Shown here one piece after another: positions 1-11,639 of a stretch of DNA of 64,000 nucleotides; the first letter of the stretch is position 1, and each line of letters opens with the position of its first letter. The notes under the pieces were generated by a model. It was given only the letters and a program-made list of their open reading frames with translations, was not told the DNA's origin and did not search any database. A program made the translations under genes and the position numbers. The DNA comes from Chrysoperla carnea (taxonomy: Eukaryota > Arthropoda > Insecta > Neuroptera > Chrysopidae), in NCBI RefSeq assembly GCF_905475395.1, contig NC_058337.1:137785960-137849959 (forward strand), written 5' to 3'.

Positions 1-547
1 TGGGTCGCTAAATTCGTATTCGGCTTCGGAATTTCTGTAATACGCAAGGTTTTTGAAATATTTTACTTAAAAAGAGATAAATCCGTTTTTCGGTTATATT
101 TGAAATGTTACAAAATTTCCTATCTTTCTAGCACGTATAGAACAGAAAACACTAATTTTCGGGGGAGTTTTCTGAAAGACTTAGGCCTAAAATTTTATAC
201 TCTACAACTTTTATTTGAAACTTTTTTTGATATTTTCAAAATATAGCCCAAAAAGTCGTATTTCGGGGTAGTTTTTCATTATTTTTACCCCGTTCCCGGA
301 GGTTTAGAACTTTTTTACTTTGCCCTTCGTTTTCTTTGCATTTTTCTGATTATTTCCATATAATTTCAGCCGTATCAGAGAAAAACTTGATTTCAGAGTC
401 TTCTTTACTGGATTATCAGAATATTTTCACATTTCATTACTAGACTATTCACACGATAATAAAACAAAGAACAGAGACTCCAACGACTATATAATTTGGG
501 TTATTAAAAATTGAACACACGAAATAAAAGATAAAAATTTAAAATAT
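1..547. other. AT-rich sequence, nothing recognised
   Basis: No reading frame, splice-linked exon or clear repeat end could be supported here. It is AT-rich with homopolymer runs, like the rest of the intergenic DNA. Confidence 0.5.
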
Positions 548-897
548 ATAAAATATATGAGCTTGTATGAAAATGGTATTTATCCTATTTGCATGACATT
601 AGAAAACTTATAATCTTTAACTTTGAAAAATTATCTAAAAAATTCAATTTTAAAAATTACATACAACTTAATTATTATACATAATCGAATTTTATAAATA
701 AGTTTTCAAAGTTAATAAGCTTTTTTCAAAGATTAAAAAAAGATCCGCTAGATGGAAACACTAGGGAGGGGAGGTACAAATATATCTTGCCATCTAGAGG
801 ATCTTTTTTTAATCTTTAAAGGAAAAAGGCTAATTAAATACTTATAAGTTTTCTAATATGATGCATATAGGATAAATACAATTTTTATGCAAGACAA
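548..897. repeat. Palindromic MITE-like element
   Basis: The outer arms (about 550-613 and 835-897) are imperfect reverse complements, both containing a version of TTTATCCTAT with its matching flank and AGAAAACTTATAA. An inner pair around 734-822 brings AAAGATTAAAAAAAGATCC against its complement with TAGATGG next to it. The two nested arm pairs indicate a hairpin-forming non-autonomous element of about 350 bp. It has no coding capacity. The superfamily is not assigned because no target duplication was clear. Confidence 0.6.
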
Positions 898-1141
898 AAA
901 CCTTATTATATAAGGTAATCAAGAGATCTATTTAGTTTATTATAGACTAAATAGATCTCTTTAGTTCTCATTTAGTTTTCGAGTACATTCAGAGATGGCA
1001 TTAAATTTCAAGCGATAAAAACTAGCATTGACTTTCGTTTCTTCTTTACCGATAAATTCTCTGATGTAACTAACAGTCAGCTAAAATAATTATTTGTGTA
1101 AATAAATTAAAATTTTATATTAATAATAATATGGACGTAAA

Positions 1142-1468
1142 ATGTCGAATATAATTTATGGTTTATTAGTTGATGAAGAAGGGCGTTGTGAACATTACAA
1201 TACACAAGTGGATATAGTTGCCAATAAGTGTTATCAATGTAAAAAATTTTATGCTTGCTATTTGTGCCATAATTTGTTAGAAGAACACCTGTTTGTGCAA
1301 TACCCAATTAAATTTGAAAAAGATAAAATAGTAAAATGCGGTTCTTGTAAAGCATGTTTAACTTACATAGAATATAATGATCCTGCAGCTGCGAATCAAT
1401 GTTTTTATTGTCAACATCCTTTTAATCCAAAATGCAAAATACATGCCACACTTTATTTTTCTATGTGA
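1142..1468 (+). CDS. CHY-type zinc-finger protein (Hot13-like)
   Basis: A single-exon frame of 108 residues. It opens near residue 16 with the family signature C-x-H-Y, followed by CYQC, YACYLCH, a CGSCKAC pair and a final CFYC...C...H set, so the zinc ligands of a CHY domain are in the expected order over almost the whole protein. Yeast Hot13, a small zinc-binding helper of the mitochondrial intermembrane-space import pathway for small Tim proteins, is of similar size. I infer a similar role but cannot separate it from other stand-alone CHY proteins. The ATG at 1142 is chosen because the CHY signature starts soon after it. A short upstream ATG (1131-1154) overlaps this start out of frame. 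No partner gene is adjacent. Confidence 0.82.
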   Translation: MSNIIYGLLVDEEGRCEHYNTQVDIVANKCYQCKKFYACYLCHNLLEEHLFVQYPIKFEKDKIVKCGSCKACLTYIEYNDPAAANQCFYCQHPFNPKCKIHATLYFSM

Positions 1469-1986
1469 CTGGAAGAATAATGGGACTGGGACTGGGAGAG
1501 TATCTATATCTACGAGATGCAGTAACGAAGCTGTTTAAGTAAAAAAAGTATGTAACTGGCTAATATTTTTAGTGGTAAAAGTTTCATATATTCATTTCAT
1601 TTTAGGCTCGGAATATAACTTATATTGACCAAGAAAGTTGAGCATATTTTCCTTAATTAAAGAAAAAGTGTTTTGAAAAAGTTTTTCATTATCTCCACCA
1701 ACGGATTCGTAATCTACGTACAAAATGCTTGAAATAGTTTTTTTTTCTGATGTTCTATAATGATTTTTAAGAAAAGTGCCTAAACTGAACTATTACCTTT
1801 TTAACTGAATCTGTTTTTAACAATAATAGATGTGAATTAAATTGTTAAACTTATTGGCATTAACAAATAATACCTATGTAGTAGATATTAAATACCTATT
1901 TGTTATCAATGTTAAAAAATTAAATTATTTATTTAGTTTGAATAAAATTTATGTTAACGAAATATCTTATACAGTCATATTTATTA
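1469..1986. other. Intergenic, no feature seen
   Basis: AT-rich sequence after the zinc-finger gene. A 64-codon frame at 1842-2036 has low-complexity composition and no recognisable motif, so it is not called. Confidence 0.5.
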
Positions 1987-2706
1987 CGCCCCTTGTGGAA
2001 ATATATCTGTTCTGGAACTCAGAATACTTACTTTGAAATTCAGAAGAAGTACATGAAGTAAAACTATCTCTGATTAAAAAGTCTGAAAATATCAAAGAAA
2101 TTATTAATCAATCATTTAAATGGTAATAGATTGATATTCCTCGGAAGAAATATTCTGACTTCTTAGAAGACTTTTTCAGAATTAATCAGTAATTTTATGA
2201 AAATTTAGTTAGCTAAATAAAGTAAGAGTAAGTCTTTTTCTGAGTTTTTCAGAATTATAATCAGTAAAATTTAAATCGTTTCACATTTTCGATAAATTAA
2301 TTACTGTAGGTTTTATAATTTTATCATACTGAATACTTCTCTTAAGGAAAATAAAAATTTACCAGGAAATTATTTAAAGAGTTTTTCTGATTTAAATTTA
2401 TTAACTTTGAAAAGAAACCAGAATGATTGTATATTCAATATATATATATACATCTGATGTCGACATTTCTCAAGAGCAATAAAATATATATGATATATAT
2501 ACTTGATGTCGATATTTCTCATAAAATTTCTTATTACTTCTAAAAAGTCTTCTAGGAGAACTTAATGTATTACCATTTTCTGTTATTAAATGATTGATTA
2601 ATATTTTCAGACTTTTCAGAAATAGTTTTACTTCACATATTCTTTTTCTAAATTTCAAACTAAGTATTCTGAGTTCCATAACAGATTTATTTCTACAAGG
2701 GGCATG
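1987..2706. repeat. Foldback element, about 720 bp
   Basis: The left arm begins ACGCCCCTTGTGGAAATA and the right arm ends TTTCTACAAGGGGCATG, an imperfect reverse complement. Matching runs continue inward (GGAACTCAGAATACTTA against TAAGTATTCTGAGTTCC, and TCTTAGAAGACTTTTT against AAAAAGTCTTCTAGGA). The arms are about 190 bp each with a loop of roughly 350 bp. The loop also has a near-duplicate pair around TGATGTCGACATTTCTC. There is no transposase; this is a non-autonomous element. Confidence 0.7.
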
Positions 2707-3103
2707 CTTCAAGTATCCAAATTTTTATTTTATAGTATACAAAAACAAATGAAAACAAACAATTGACAATTGGCAGCAATTTGTTTTAGTTTTCGATATT
2801 ATTTTCTAGAATTATTTTTTGTTTTTTGAGAATCTTTTACAAAACCACTAGTTAAAATAACCTGCAAATTTTCAACTGCCTATCTTTTATAGTTTTGGAG
2901 GAAATGAACAACAAAGTTTTGTCCTAAAATTAGGTACTTTTTAGGTGCTAGTTAGGTACCAAAATCAGAAATTAGGTGCCCTGTAACTTACACCGCAACT
3001 CAATACTCAAAGTTGCGTTGCTAGCATTATGTGGTACTAGTGACACAACGCAATGAAAATAATAATAAAATAATGAATTAATTGTAGAGAGCTTTACTTT
3101 GTG

Positions 3104-4034
3104 GCTATTGGATAATGTCGAAAAAGGTCGAATGGAAGTCCGTTTGGTCGTTTGGTAAGGTTGAATTTCCTTTCTAATGTTTATATATCTCAATAGCTTC
3201 CCATAGATTTAATTTTTGACCCTTTTGGGCAACATGCAAAATCTCCATTTCTTGGTCAGGAATGTGTCCTTGTTGTATTAGGTGGCTTGCAAATGTTGAT
3301 TCACCTGTTTTCTTCCTTCAGTATCTCCAATGTTCACCTTTCCTAATTTTGAAGTTTCTCCCTGATTGACCTATATACACCCCAGAACAGTCCTTACACT
3401 TTAGTTTACAGATTCCCGATTGATTCAATTTGTCCGGTTTTTATTTGTTGTTGATCATTATGTCACGAGTTTTATTGGAGCCTTGAATGCGACGTTAATA
3501 CCAAGTTTTTGAAGTTCATTTTTTCTTATGTCAGGAGTGCATCCATAATATGTCACGAGTTTATAATTTGTGGGTTTGGATATTTCCCTTTGGTATGCCG
3601 CATTTAGACATATTTTTCTTTGGTGATTTGCCAATATTCGATCCACCATTGAAGTTTCAAAACCATTTTTGATCGCAAATGGTTTTAATGGTGTTTATTT
3701 CTTTTTGAAACTTCTCTGTGGACAGTGGTATACATAATGCTCTATGGATCATTGACTGATATGCTGCCATTTTTTGGTTTGTGGGATGTAATGAATCAAT
3801 GGGAATCGTGATGTTTGAGAATGTAGGTTTTCGAAATATGTCATATTCCAATCTACTACCCAGATTGGAAATTTGTAAATATAAGAAGTTAATTTCCGCG
3901 TTGTGTTCTTTTTCTAGCGTAAATTTAATTTTAGAATTTAAGTTATTGATATAATCCAAAAATTGATTCAGTTGTCTGTCTGTACCATCGAAAATTTCTT
4001 CAATCCTAAAGTAATGAATGTTAAGGAAACACAA
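3104..4034 (-). pseudogene. Penelope-like element, 3' part with GIY-YIG domain, decayed
   Basis: On the minus strand, 4034-3657 encodes the region after the reverse-transcriptase active site of Penelope-like elements (FDGTDRQLNQFLDY, then EINFLYLQIS and a YDIFRKPTFSN stretch). A one-base insertion near 3668 shifts the frame, and the reading continues at 3649-3458 (MVDRILANHQRK...). Further down, another frame carries the GIY-YIG-type core (GVYIGQSGRNFKIR, about 3395-3350) and a following HWRY and WEAIEIYKH. At least three stops and frame changes break it, and the YVDD-containing part is missing, so this is a 5'-truncated dead copy. An intact element would encode a reverse transcriptase fused to a GIY-YIG endonuclease. 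Confidence 0.85.
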
Positions 4035-5394
4035 TTAGCTGCTTATTAAGTGCTAAACAGTCAGGATAGGAAAATAGGCAAGCACTCAATTACCACGCTT
4101 AGTTTTTACCTGACTAAGCATTCGTCGTAGTCTTAGAGAGACCTGATTTTTAGATCCGTTGTTTTACGAAATTCGAAATATTTGTTCAAAATGAGTTTTC
4201 GTAAACAATGAGATGGTAAAATTATCTCGTCAATATAAATTTTAAGTATCCGTGTACTAAAATTCGCATTCGAAAATCTATAAAAACCCCTTTCTAGAAA
4301 ATCTATCTCCATTATTTATAACTTTAATTTAATACTGAAAATAGGTCTTTTTGCGTCATTTTTATTATATTGTTGTAATGTCGTCAAAAACGAATATCTC
4401 ACACTAAATAAGATATTAAATATTAATTTAAAAATTAAAAAAATTATGGTGTATTCTGAATACTTTAAAGAATATTTATTACCGTTGGGAATTTATCTTA
4501 AAGTTAATTTTTCAACAAGTTAGACAATTGTTAACTAACAAAATTTTTTCAAATATTCTTTATCATTGTAAACTAAAAATTAAAAAAAAAAATTCTTAAA
4601 ATTGTTATATAATTGTTTTACAACAAATTTGTGAAGACTATTAGAAAGCTTGTTTATTTTTCTTGAAAATGAGCTATATATAATTCCCGTACGAGCTTTT
4701 TTGACCAAGTTATTCGCTTTTCTAAGAAAAGTTGGATTTGAAATCCTGTATTAGCTGAAATAACCCACTTTTCGTTTTTAAAACATTTCAAAAAATATAA
4801 TTTTACCATATTTTAGGCACAAACATTAAGGTAGTTCCTCCGCGACCGTCCAGTCAAAAAGTTTTGGACTAATACTATCATTCAGTGCGTTAACTGTGCT
4901 ATGACTATTATACATATACAATTATTATTTTCAACAGACTGTAGTTACACACAATTATATCTTCTATTCGTATACACACACATACTTTGATATATACATT
5001 TAACATTAGTTTTTATATGCTTTCCACAAAAATTATCGCTAAAACGAGTTATTTATTTAAGTTTTTTATCGAAACTATATGGTAAATAATTTTTATTTTT
5101 ATTTATATATTTTCTAAATATAGTATTCTACATTATATTAGTTTTTCATAGAGATGGTGGACGTCATTCATTGGTAAATAAATATAATATTTGTAAATTT
5201 GTGTATTTTTATACACTTCTCCCATGTACACGTACAAATTGCGTCACTTTTAATTGCTAATATCTCATGTATGGCATGGTAAATCATCTTCTAATTTTAA
5301 CAGCAAGTGTATTATGAATTAAATATTTTATATTCTGAGTTTTGAGAAATTCTTGGAATATCACTTTCGTGTAGGTACTACCTTAACAGCACAC
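4035..5394. other. AT-rich intergenic sequence
   Basis: No supported gene or repeat boundary. Long A/T runs and TATATA stretches only. Confidence 0.45.
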
Positions 5395-5992
5395 AACCAT
5401 ACAAAACAAGTGAAAACAAACAATTGACTGAGTTAATTGTTGAAATACCATGTATAGACAGTGTTGATGAAACAATCGTTTGTTTTTGACGTCACGTTAA
5501 TAAAAAAAGATATCCACTTTTAAATAGCTACACACACACTGATATTCCCATATTAATGCATACTATAAAATTTGCACCTAATAAGCGCCCTCGTGAATAA
5601 ACAGTGATGTTTACAAAAAAATGTTTCAAACAAAAGTTGTTTATTTTTTTATAAAGAACATTTTTTACATTTAAACTTTTGTTCTATCTCTAACGGTTTA
5701 CAAGATGGGTCCTACGGACCCAAGACCCAATTGCCCCATATTGCTCATTTACGAACTTGACCTCAGTTTTTAGGTCCTGAGTACACTATAAAAATTTCAT
5801 CTTGATAACTCTTTTCGTTTTTGAGATATCGTGTCCACAGACGGACGGACGGACAACCGGAAATGGACTAATTAGGTGATTCTATGAACACCTATACCAA
5901 AATTTTTTTCGTAGCATGAATATTTTTAGGCGTTACAAACTTTGGACTAAACTTAATATATGTACTATGTATATTTCATATATACATGGTAT
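5395..5992 (-). repeat. Dispersed repeat family F1, copy A
   Basis: A roughly 600-bp unit also present at 19236-19860 and 29365-29877 in the opposite orientation. Diagnostic pieces are the ends containing ATACCATGTATA, a central AACGGTTTACAAGATGGGTC, and CCGGAAATGGACTAATTAGG. The unit has short inverted ends (ATACCATG / CATGGTAT) and no coding frame, so it looks like a non-autonomous DNA element. Fragments are at 2725-2960, 17404-17640, 48890-49160, 53408-53520 and 57870-57935. Confidence 0.75.
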
Positions 5993-6539
5993 AACTAGTA
6001 AAACACAATACAATACAATACATCGTAGTAAGTTATTAAACATTTTAGTAAAAACCTTTCAAATTTGCTTGAAATGCAAATATCTTGGTCTAAAAAGCTC
6101 ATATGGTAAATTTTGATAGCTGATTTTCAAGAAAAATAAACAAGCTTTCGAGAAGTCTTAACAAGTTTGTTGTAAAATAATGTTTAAAATTTTGGTAAGC
6201 TTCTAAACTTATATAAAATTTAGGGATGACCTTTTTTACCCTTTCAACCGTCCATGCAAAGCGGCAAGGGTTGATAAAAATTTTTGAGCAATATGTTCCA
6301 AGACTAGAAATTACAAGTTTTCAAATGAACTGTTGAGTTTCCAAATTTGATGATTTTTCGCAGAGATGCAGCTGTTTGGAATTCAGGTAAAATTTTGTGT
6401 AAAAATTTTGTTCCTTTTATACTTTTGAGCAGTTTATTTGAACATGGTTATCATAGAAGATCAGAAAATGAATCTTGGTTTTGAACAGAATACACTGAAG
6501 AAATGATAAAACATACTGCTGGTGCTGCGTATTTTATAG

Positions 6540-8257
6540 TCCAAAATTCACTGTGATAAATTCTGTGATTTGTTAGATGTAAATATGACGTCAGAATGAC
6601 GTCATGCAATGTCATAATTACGTAAGATATGAGTCACAGATGAGTCAGGTTTGAGTCATTATTTCCGCCTTCCTGACGTAAGAGTTTTACGTAAAAAATG
6701 ACGTAAATATCACAGTGATATCACAGTGACGTCACGTTTATGTCAAATATCTGACTTAAATATGATTTATCCTTACGTAAGATTTACATAATTCTTACGT
6801 TATTATATGTCACGATATTGTAATTAAAATGACCTAACAATGATATTACAGTGACGTCACGTTTATGTCAAATATCTGACTTAAATATGATTTATTCTTA
6901 CGTAAGGTTTACATAATTCTTACGTTATTATATGTCACGACATTGTAATTAAAATGACCTAGAAATGATGTCATAATGATGTCAAATACCTTCCTATAAT
7001 ATGATTTTTTTTTTCGTAAGGTTCCCTAATTTTTCCGTTGCTCGGGGTTACGAGATTAAAATGTCAACGGTATGTAATGAATTGATCTATTGATTCCTGT
7101 TAGACAATAATAAAAATTTATACATTGAATCAGAATGATGTATTTACTCATTGTGGGTTAGAATATCTTAGCTGTACAGCCGAGAAATCAAAACAATATC
7201 TACTGCTGGTAAGGAACATGATTATATACCCTAAATTACATAAAATTAACTCCGCGAATAATACACCAAGTTGTAACTAGTAGAAAGAAGCAGTGATATT
7301 CTAGTTGAGAGAGGCATATATATATACAAGAGTATAAGTATATTTCTGATGATTCCCACATTACGTAAATAATACGTAAACTTATGACTTAGGTATGACG
7401 TCACAATGTGACTAAAATATGACATCAGATTTACGTAACAGTATGACCTGTTTCTGAGGTAAGAATATGATTCCCACATTACGTAAATAATACGTAAACT
7501 AATGACTTTGATATGACCGTACAATGTGACTAAAATATGACATCAGTTTTACGTAACAGTATGACCTGTATCTGAGGTAAGAATATGATTCACATATTAC
7601 GTAAATATTACGTAAACTTATGACTTTGATATTACGACACAATGTGACTAAAATATGACATCAGATTTACGTAACAGTATGACCCGTTTCTGAGGTAAGA
7701 ATATGATTCACATATTACGTAAATATTACGTAAACTTATGACTTTGATATGACGTTACAATGTGACTAAATATGACATCAGTTTTACGTAACAGTATGAC
7801 CTGTTTCTGAGGTAAGAATATGATTCACATATTACGTAAATATTACGCAAACTTATGACTTTGATATGACGTCATAATGTGACTAAAATATGACATCAGA
7901 TTTACATAACAGTATGACCTGTTTCTGAGGTAAGAATATGATTTACGTTAATATTACGTAAACCTGCGACATTGATATGACGTCATAATGTGATTAAAAT
8001 ATGACATCAGTTTTACGTAACATTAAAGTCATAAAAATGGCATCATATCAAAATCACATTTAATGTCAGTATGACATGAGGTCATTTAATGTCAGAATGA
8101 CATGAGGACATTTAGTGAAGTCATTCAATATGACATCATATTAACATCATCAATTGAGTCACCATTATGTCATGTTTACGTAAAATATGACGTATGACCT
8201 ATGATCTTTTTATGACCTATATATGACGTCATATTAAGGTCATGTGTTCACTGGGTA
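6540..8257. repeat. Composite element rich in TGACGTCA and TTACGTAA palindromes
   Basis: Across this region the palindromes TGACGTCA (about 6582, 6590, 6725, 6850, 7396, 7868, 7978 and 8225) and TTACGTAA recur in non-coding sequence. The left part contains two near-identical blocks (about 6720-6840 and 6843-6965), and the right part holds the 118-bp array listed separately. The unit ends near TTCACTGGGT at about 8250. The 92-codon minus-strand frame at 7246-7524 merely runs through the repeat. The superfamily is not known to me. Confidence 0.65.
7351..8040. repeat. 118-bp tandem array, six units
   Basis: Units start at GATTCCCA or GATTCACA at 7351, 7469, 7587, 7705 and 7822, then a diverged unit at 7940; the spacing is 117-118 bp. 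Each unit carries ATTACGTAAAT, TACGTAAAC, a TGACGTCA or a variant of it, ACATCAG and TTTACGTAACAG. The copies differ by only a few bases, which suggests recent expansion. Confidence 0.88.
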
Positions 8258-8579
8258 GTAAGTTTAAACTCTCTAAAAAAATCGAGGAGGTCTAAAATTT
8301 GCATCTGATGATGTATTTTGGATGATAAAAAACATTTTTTGGAATAAGAGCCACTAATGGACCATTAACACAAATAAATTATACTGTAGGGTAACTGTGG
8401 TAACAGCAACAACTTTCGACTATGAATACACTTTGTATTCATATCTTTCTTTGAATGTCTCGATATTATGGTTGTTTCTGTCAAACACATAAACTTTACT
8501 TTATTCGAGAACATATATTCATCCTTTTTATATATATGTTCGATTGTTTTCAAATCAGCGATTTACATTTTTTTATTTA

Positions 8580-8657
8580 TTCCAGATATTTCTAGCATCT
8601 TTTTTCTTTCGATGCAACATACTATATAAAGCAGAGCAGGCAACGCTTTTGGTCAGT
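8580..8657 (+). promoter_or_regulatory. TATA/Inr core-promoter-like site without a recognisable gene
   Basis: A TATATAAA box at 8623-8630 is followed by an arthropod-type initiator TCAGT at 8653-8657. Its A falls about 30 bases downstream, the canonical spacing. At 8580-8597 lies TTCCAGATATTTCTAGCA, a degenerate alternating TTC/GAA heat-shock-like motif. The sequence after the initiator is A-rich and leader-like (AATCAAGTTAACAATC), but no coding frame follows for several hundred bases. It could drive a first non-coding exon, a non-coding RNA or a lost gene, or be chance. Confidence 0.4.
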
Positions 8658-9231
8658 ACAATATATAAGTTCATTTTAATCAAGTTAACAATCAAAAAAT
8701 AGTGCAAGAGCTCTTGTGAATCAATTATTGTAGTGAAATTTTTTAAACGTCAATAAAACAAATAGTTTTTTTTTGTGATATAAATTGTTCACTACAATAC
8801 TCACCATTCAGAAATATTTAGATTTACGTTTAATTTAATGCATGAGGGTAATATAATTATATTTGTAATATTTTTTAATAAAAAAAATACTGAAAGAAAA
8901 CTTTTCATGTTTGCATTTGACCTTTACAGCTAATATTAACTTAATATGTATTTCTACTTAAAATAAAAAATATTTATAAAAAATTAAAGTAAAATGTCTA
9001 TGATATACATGATATACGATAAATATTACTTATATCTCCATGGTAAGTATACATAAAAGACAAGGAGGTAAAACAGCGCCTGAGTGTAAGTGACTGGGAA
9101 CTAAATAAACCCATTCAATGCATATGTTATGTGCTAGTCAGTCATTTGGTGCCGCTAATATATATATTTCAAATATATCATAAATTCAACTTCAAATTCA
9201 GACCAATTTCAATACATGGGGATCCTCTATC
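8658..9231. other. Possible leader, then AT-rich sequence
   Basis: The stretch after the promoter-like site has no frame longer than chance and no recognised repeat end. A gene with its first coding exon further away cannot be excluded. Confidence 0.4.
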
Positions 9232-10134
9232 TATGGACTATGTGCAAGGGGGAGGGTCTTAGGTTTGGCAATACACGTGACGCGCCGACGGAAAAATGCC
9301 GAACTATTTACACGCCAGCCGCCGACAATGTACATTGAAAATACATTGACAACTACTTTTAATATAGAGTACAAAATGTAGTATATATTGTATAGTGTAT
9401 TTATATTATACTAGTATTATACTTTGGTAAATATTTCGAATTCTACCTATTTAATCTCAGTTTAAATATTAAAATTATTAATGCTATTTTCTCAATAAAT
9501 TTTTATAATCAAAATAAGGACACAAAATATAACGATGTTAATATATGTGTCTTTGTTTAATAATTAACGTTATACTTTATAATATTCAATCGACTTCAAT
9601 CTTTAAGTGTAAAATAAAGATTTTTATTGCATTTTGTGTATAATGTTATCTTTATTTAGTTGTTATCTCTCTTTAATATATAGTGTTTAATATTTGTGTA
9701 TTTGGTATCCTTGTTACACTTCTGTTTAAATATGATACCAACTCCACATGGTGGTTGTAAAATATTGTGTACTCTTTTTAACACACATTTAAATACTATA
9801 ATGCTATTTCATTTTTCTACATTTAATACACATTTTTATTGAGAACGAGTTGAAATAGCTAACGAATGTTTATTTAATAATTACAATACCTTTTTTACTA
9901 CATTTAATACACATTTTTATTGAGAACGAGTTGAAATAGCTAACGAATGTTTATTTAATAATTACAATACCTTTTTTGGCGTTAGTATATAATAATTATA
10001 ACAAGTATTGCAAAAAACTTTCTGCTCTTTTTACATGCAGTTCAATGTATACAAAGAAAAACAATGGCCACATGACAGGTGAATCTACACTTTCCACTAG
10101 TTGGCGCCACTTGGCTTCATGCACATAGTCAATA
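9232..10134 (+). mobile_element. Non-autonomous DNA element M1, copy 1
   Basis: Bounded by TATGGACTATGTGCA at the left and TGCACATAGTCAATA at the right, a short terminal inverted repeat. An inverted second copy lies at 13836-14661, matching over its whole length including the GC-rich part (CGCCGACGGAAAAATGCCG) and the AGTTGGCGCCA-type end. No transposase is encoded. TA dinucleotides border both copies, compatible with a TA-target superfamily, though this is not proven. This copy is longer because of an internal 81-bp duplication. Confidence 0.8.
9817..9978 (+). repeat. 81-bp direct duplication inside M1 copy 1
   Basis: The block starting CTACATTTAATACACATT and running to AATACCTTTTTT occurs twice in succession, starting at 9817 and 9898. 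M1 copy 2 has it once, so the duplication arose after the two copies separated. Confidence 0.9.
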
Positions 10135-10410
10135 TGTTATATATATCTATAATTTAAACAGTGACTATGAAAATTACAAAACAGTGGCTATCTACACATA
10201 CATTGAGCTGCTTCGAATCATTGTTAAAATTTTATATTGAGCGTCTCAAGCTATTACCAATAGTCATGTATGAGTGAATCATAGTACAATAAAAGCTTGT
10301 GCTTTAAAAAGTATTTTATTTATACAATTAATAATTAAAAAAAGTCCGTAACTACTTTCCTGACCTGCTAGGATGATTTTCAAGAAAAGTGCCTAAACTT
10401 AACTTTAAGA

Positions 10411-11430
10411 CTAATGAACGAAGAGATAGAGACGTGTTCCGCTCGTGATCTGTAGTCCTTTCAATGTTGTTGTCATTATGTAAAAGGAGTGAGGGAGAAC
10501 CCTTTTCGGTAGTGGTGGATAAAATCACTGTTGCGGGGGTGAGGGATGCGAGGGTGAAAGTGATCTGAAATCTTCTCGTGATATGTAATAAGTCCGCCTT
10601 TTTTCCATTATAACTTACGTCGAATAAAAAGTGAAAACTTAAATGGGCAGATAACTAGGTCTTGTCTAAGGAGTGAAAAAAAAATTAAAATCATATTTTT
10701 TGTTTTGACATTTTATAAATTAGGGTGAAGGAGATACAATTTATGGACATCTATTAATAATAATGTAAGTAATGTTAAGTTAGGAGTTTTTATAGTTAAT
10801 GTAATTGCCAGGTACATTTAGCAATATATTATGTGATAAACAAAACATTACTAGCCCTTACTAATATTATAAATGCGGAAATAACTCTGTCTCTCTGTTT
10901 TTCTGTGTGTTATGCAATCACGCCTAAACTAATGAACCAACCAAATTTCATTTCAATCGGTTCATTAGTTTAGGCGTGATTGCGTAACACATAAATAGAC
11001 AGAGTCATTTTCGCTTTTATAATATTAGTAAGGACTAGTAAGGATTTGTTTATAACATAATATATTTCTTAATGTTTAGGCAATTACAGATATTCATACA
11101 TTGTATCTCCTTCACCTTTATTTATCAAATGGCAAAACAAAAAATATGATTTTTTTAATTTCTATTTTTTCACTCCTTGAGCAAGACTTAGTCATCCGCT
11201 CATTTCTATTTTCACTTCTTAGGTGACGCAAATTATATTGCAAAAAGGGCGGACGTATTACATAACACGAGCAGATTTTCCTTTTCACCCTCGCATCCTC
11301 TACCCTCGCATCAGTGATTCTATCTAACATTACCGAAAAAGGTTCCCTTCCACAGCCCCTTTACATATAATGAAGACAACATTGGTAGGACTACAGATCA
11401 CGAGCAGAATACGTCTCTATCTCTTAGTCC
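10411..11430. repeat. Foldback with nested small palindrome
   Basis: The left arm (about 10411-10860) contains AGATAGAGACGTGTTCCGCT, GGATGCGAGGGTGAAAG and GGAGATACAAT. The right arm (about 11041-11430) carries their complements (ATACGTCTCTATCTCTTA, TCACCCTCGCATCC, ATTGTATCTCC). The centre, 10850-11045, is its own palindrome: TTACTAATATTATAAATGCG and CACGCCTAAACTAATGAACC against their complements. As I recall, this central motif is common in insect non-autonomous elements. The centre was probably inserted into or co-amplified with the larger foldback. Confidence 0.75.
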
Positions 11431-11639
11431 ATAAATAAATAATAGTTTAAAAAAACTAAAAAACAAACTTTTGTAACTAGCTGAGCTAAAAGGTACAAAA
11501 TAATTTCCTTCAATTAAAAAAAATCATTTTATCGTAAAAAGCGTGGGTTGCTAAATTTCAATTATTGTAAATATTTTATTGTAAATATTTATTGGTAAAA
11601 GTAATAATACAGTAACCTTGTCGTTTGAAAGTACGGAGT

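Noticed and set aside
7246..7524. 92-codon minus-strand frame
   Set aside because: It lies in and beside the 118-bp tandem array and its residues repeat with the array.
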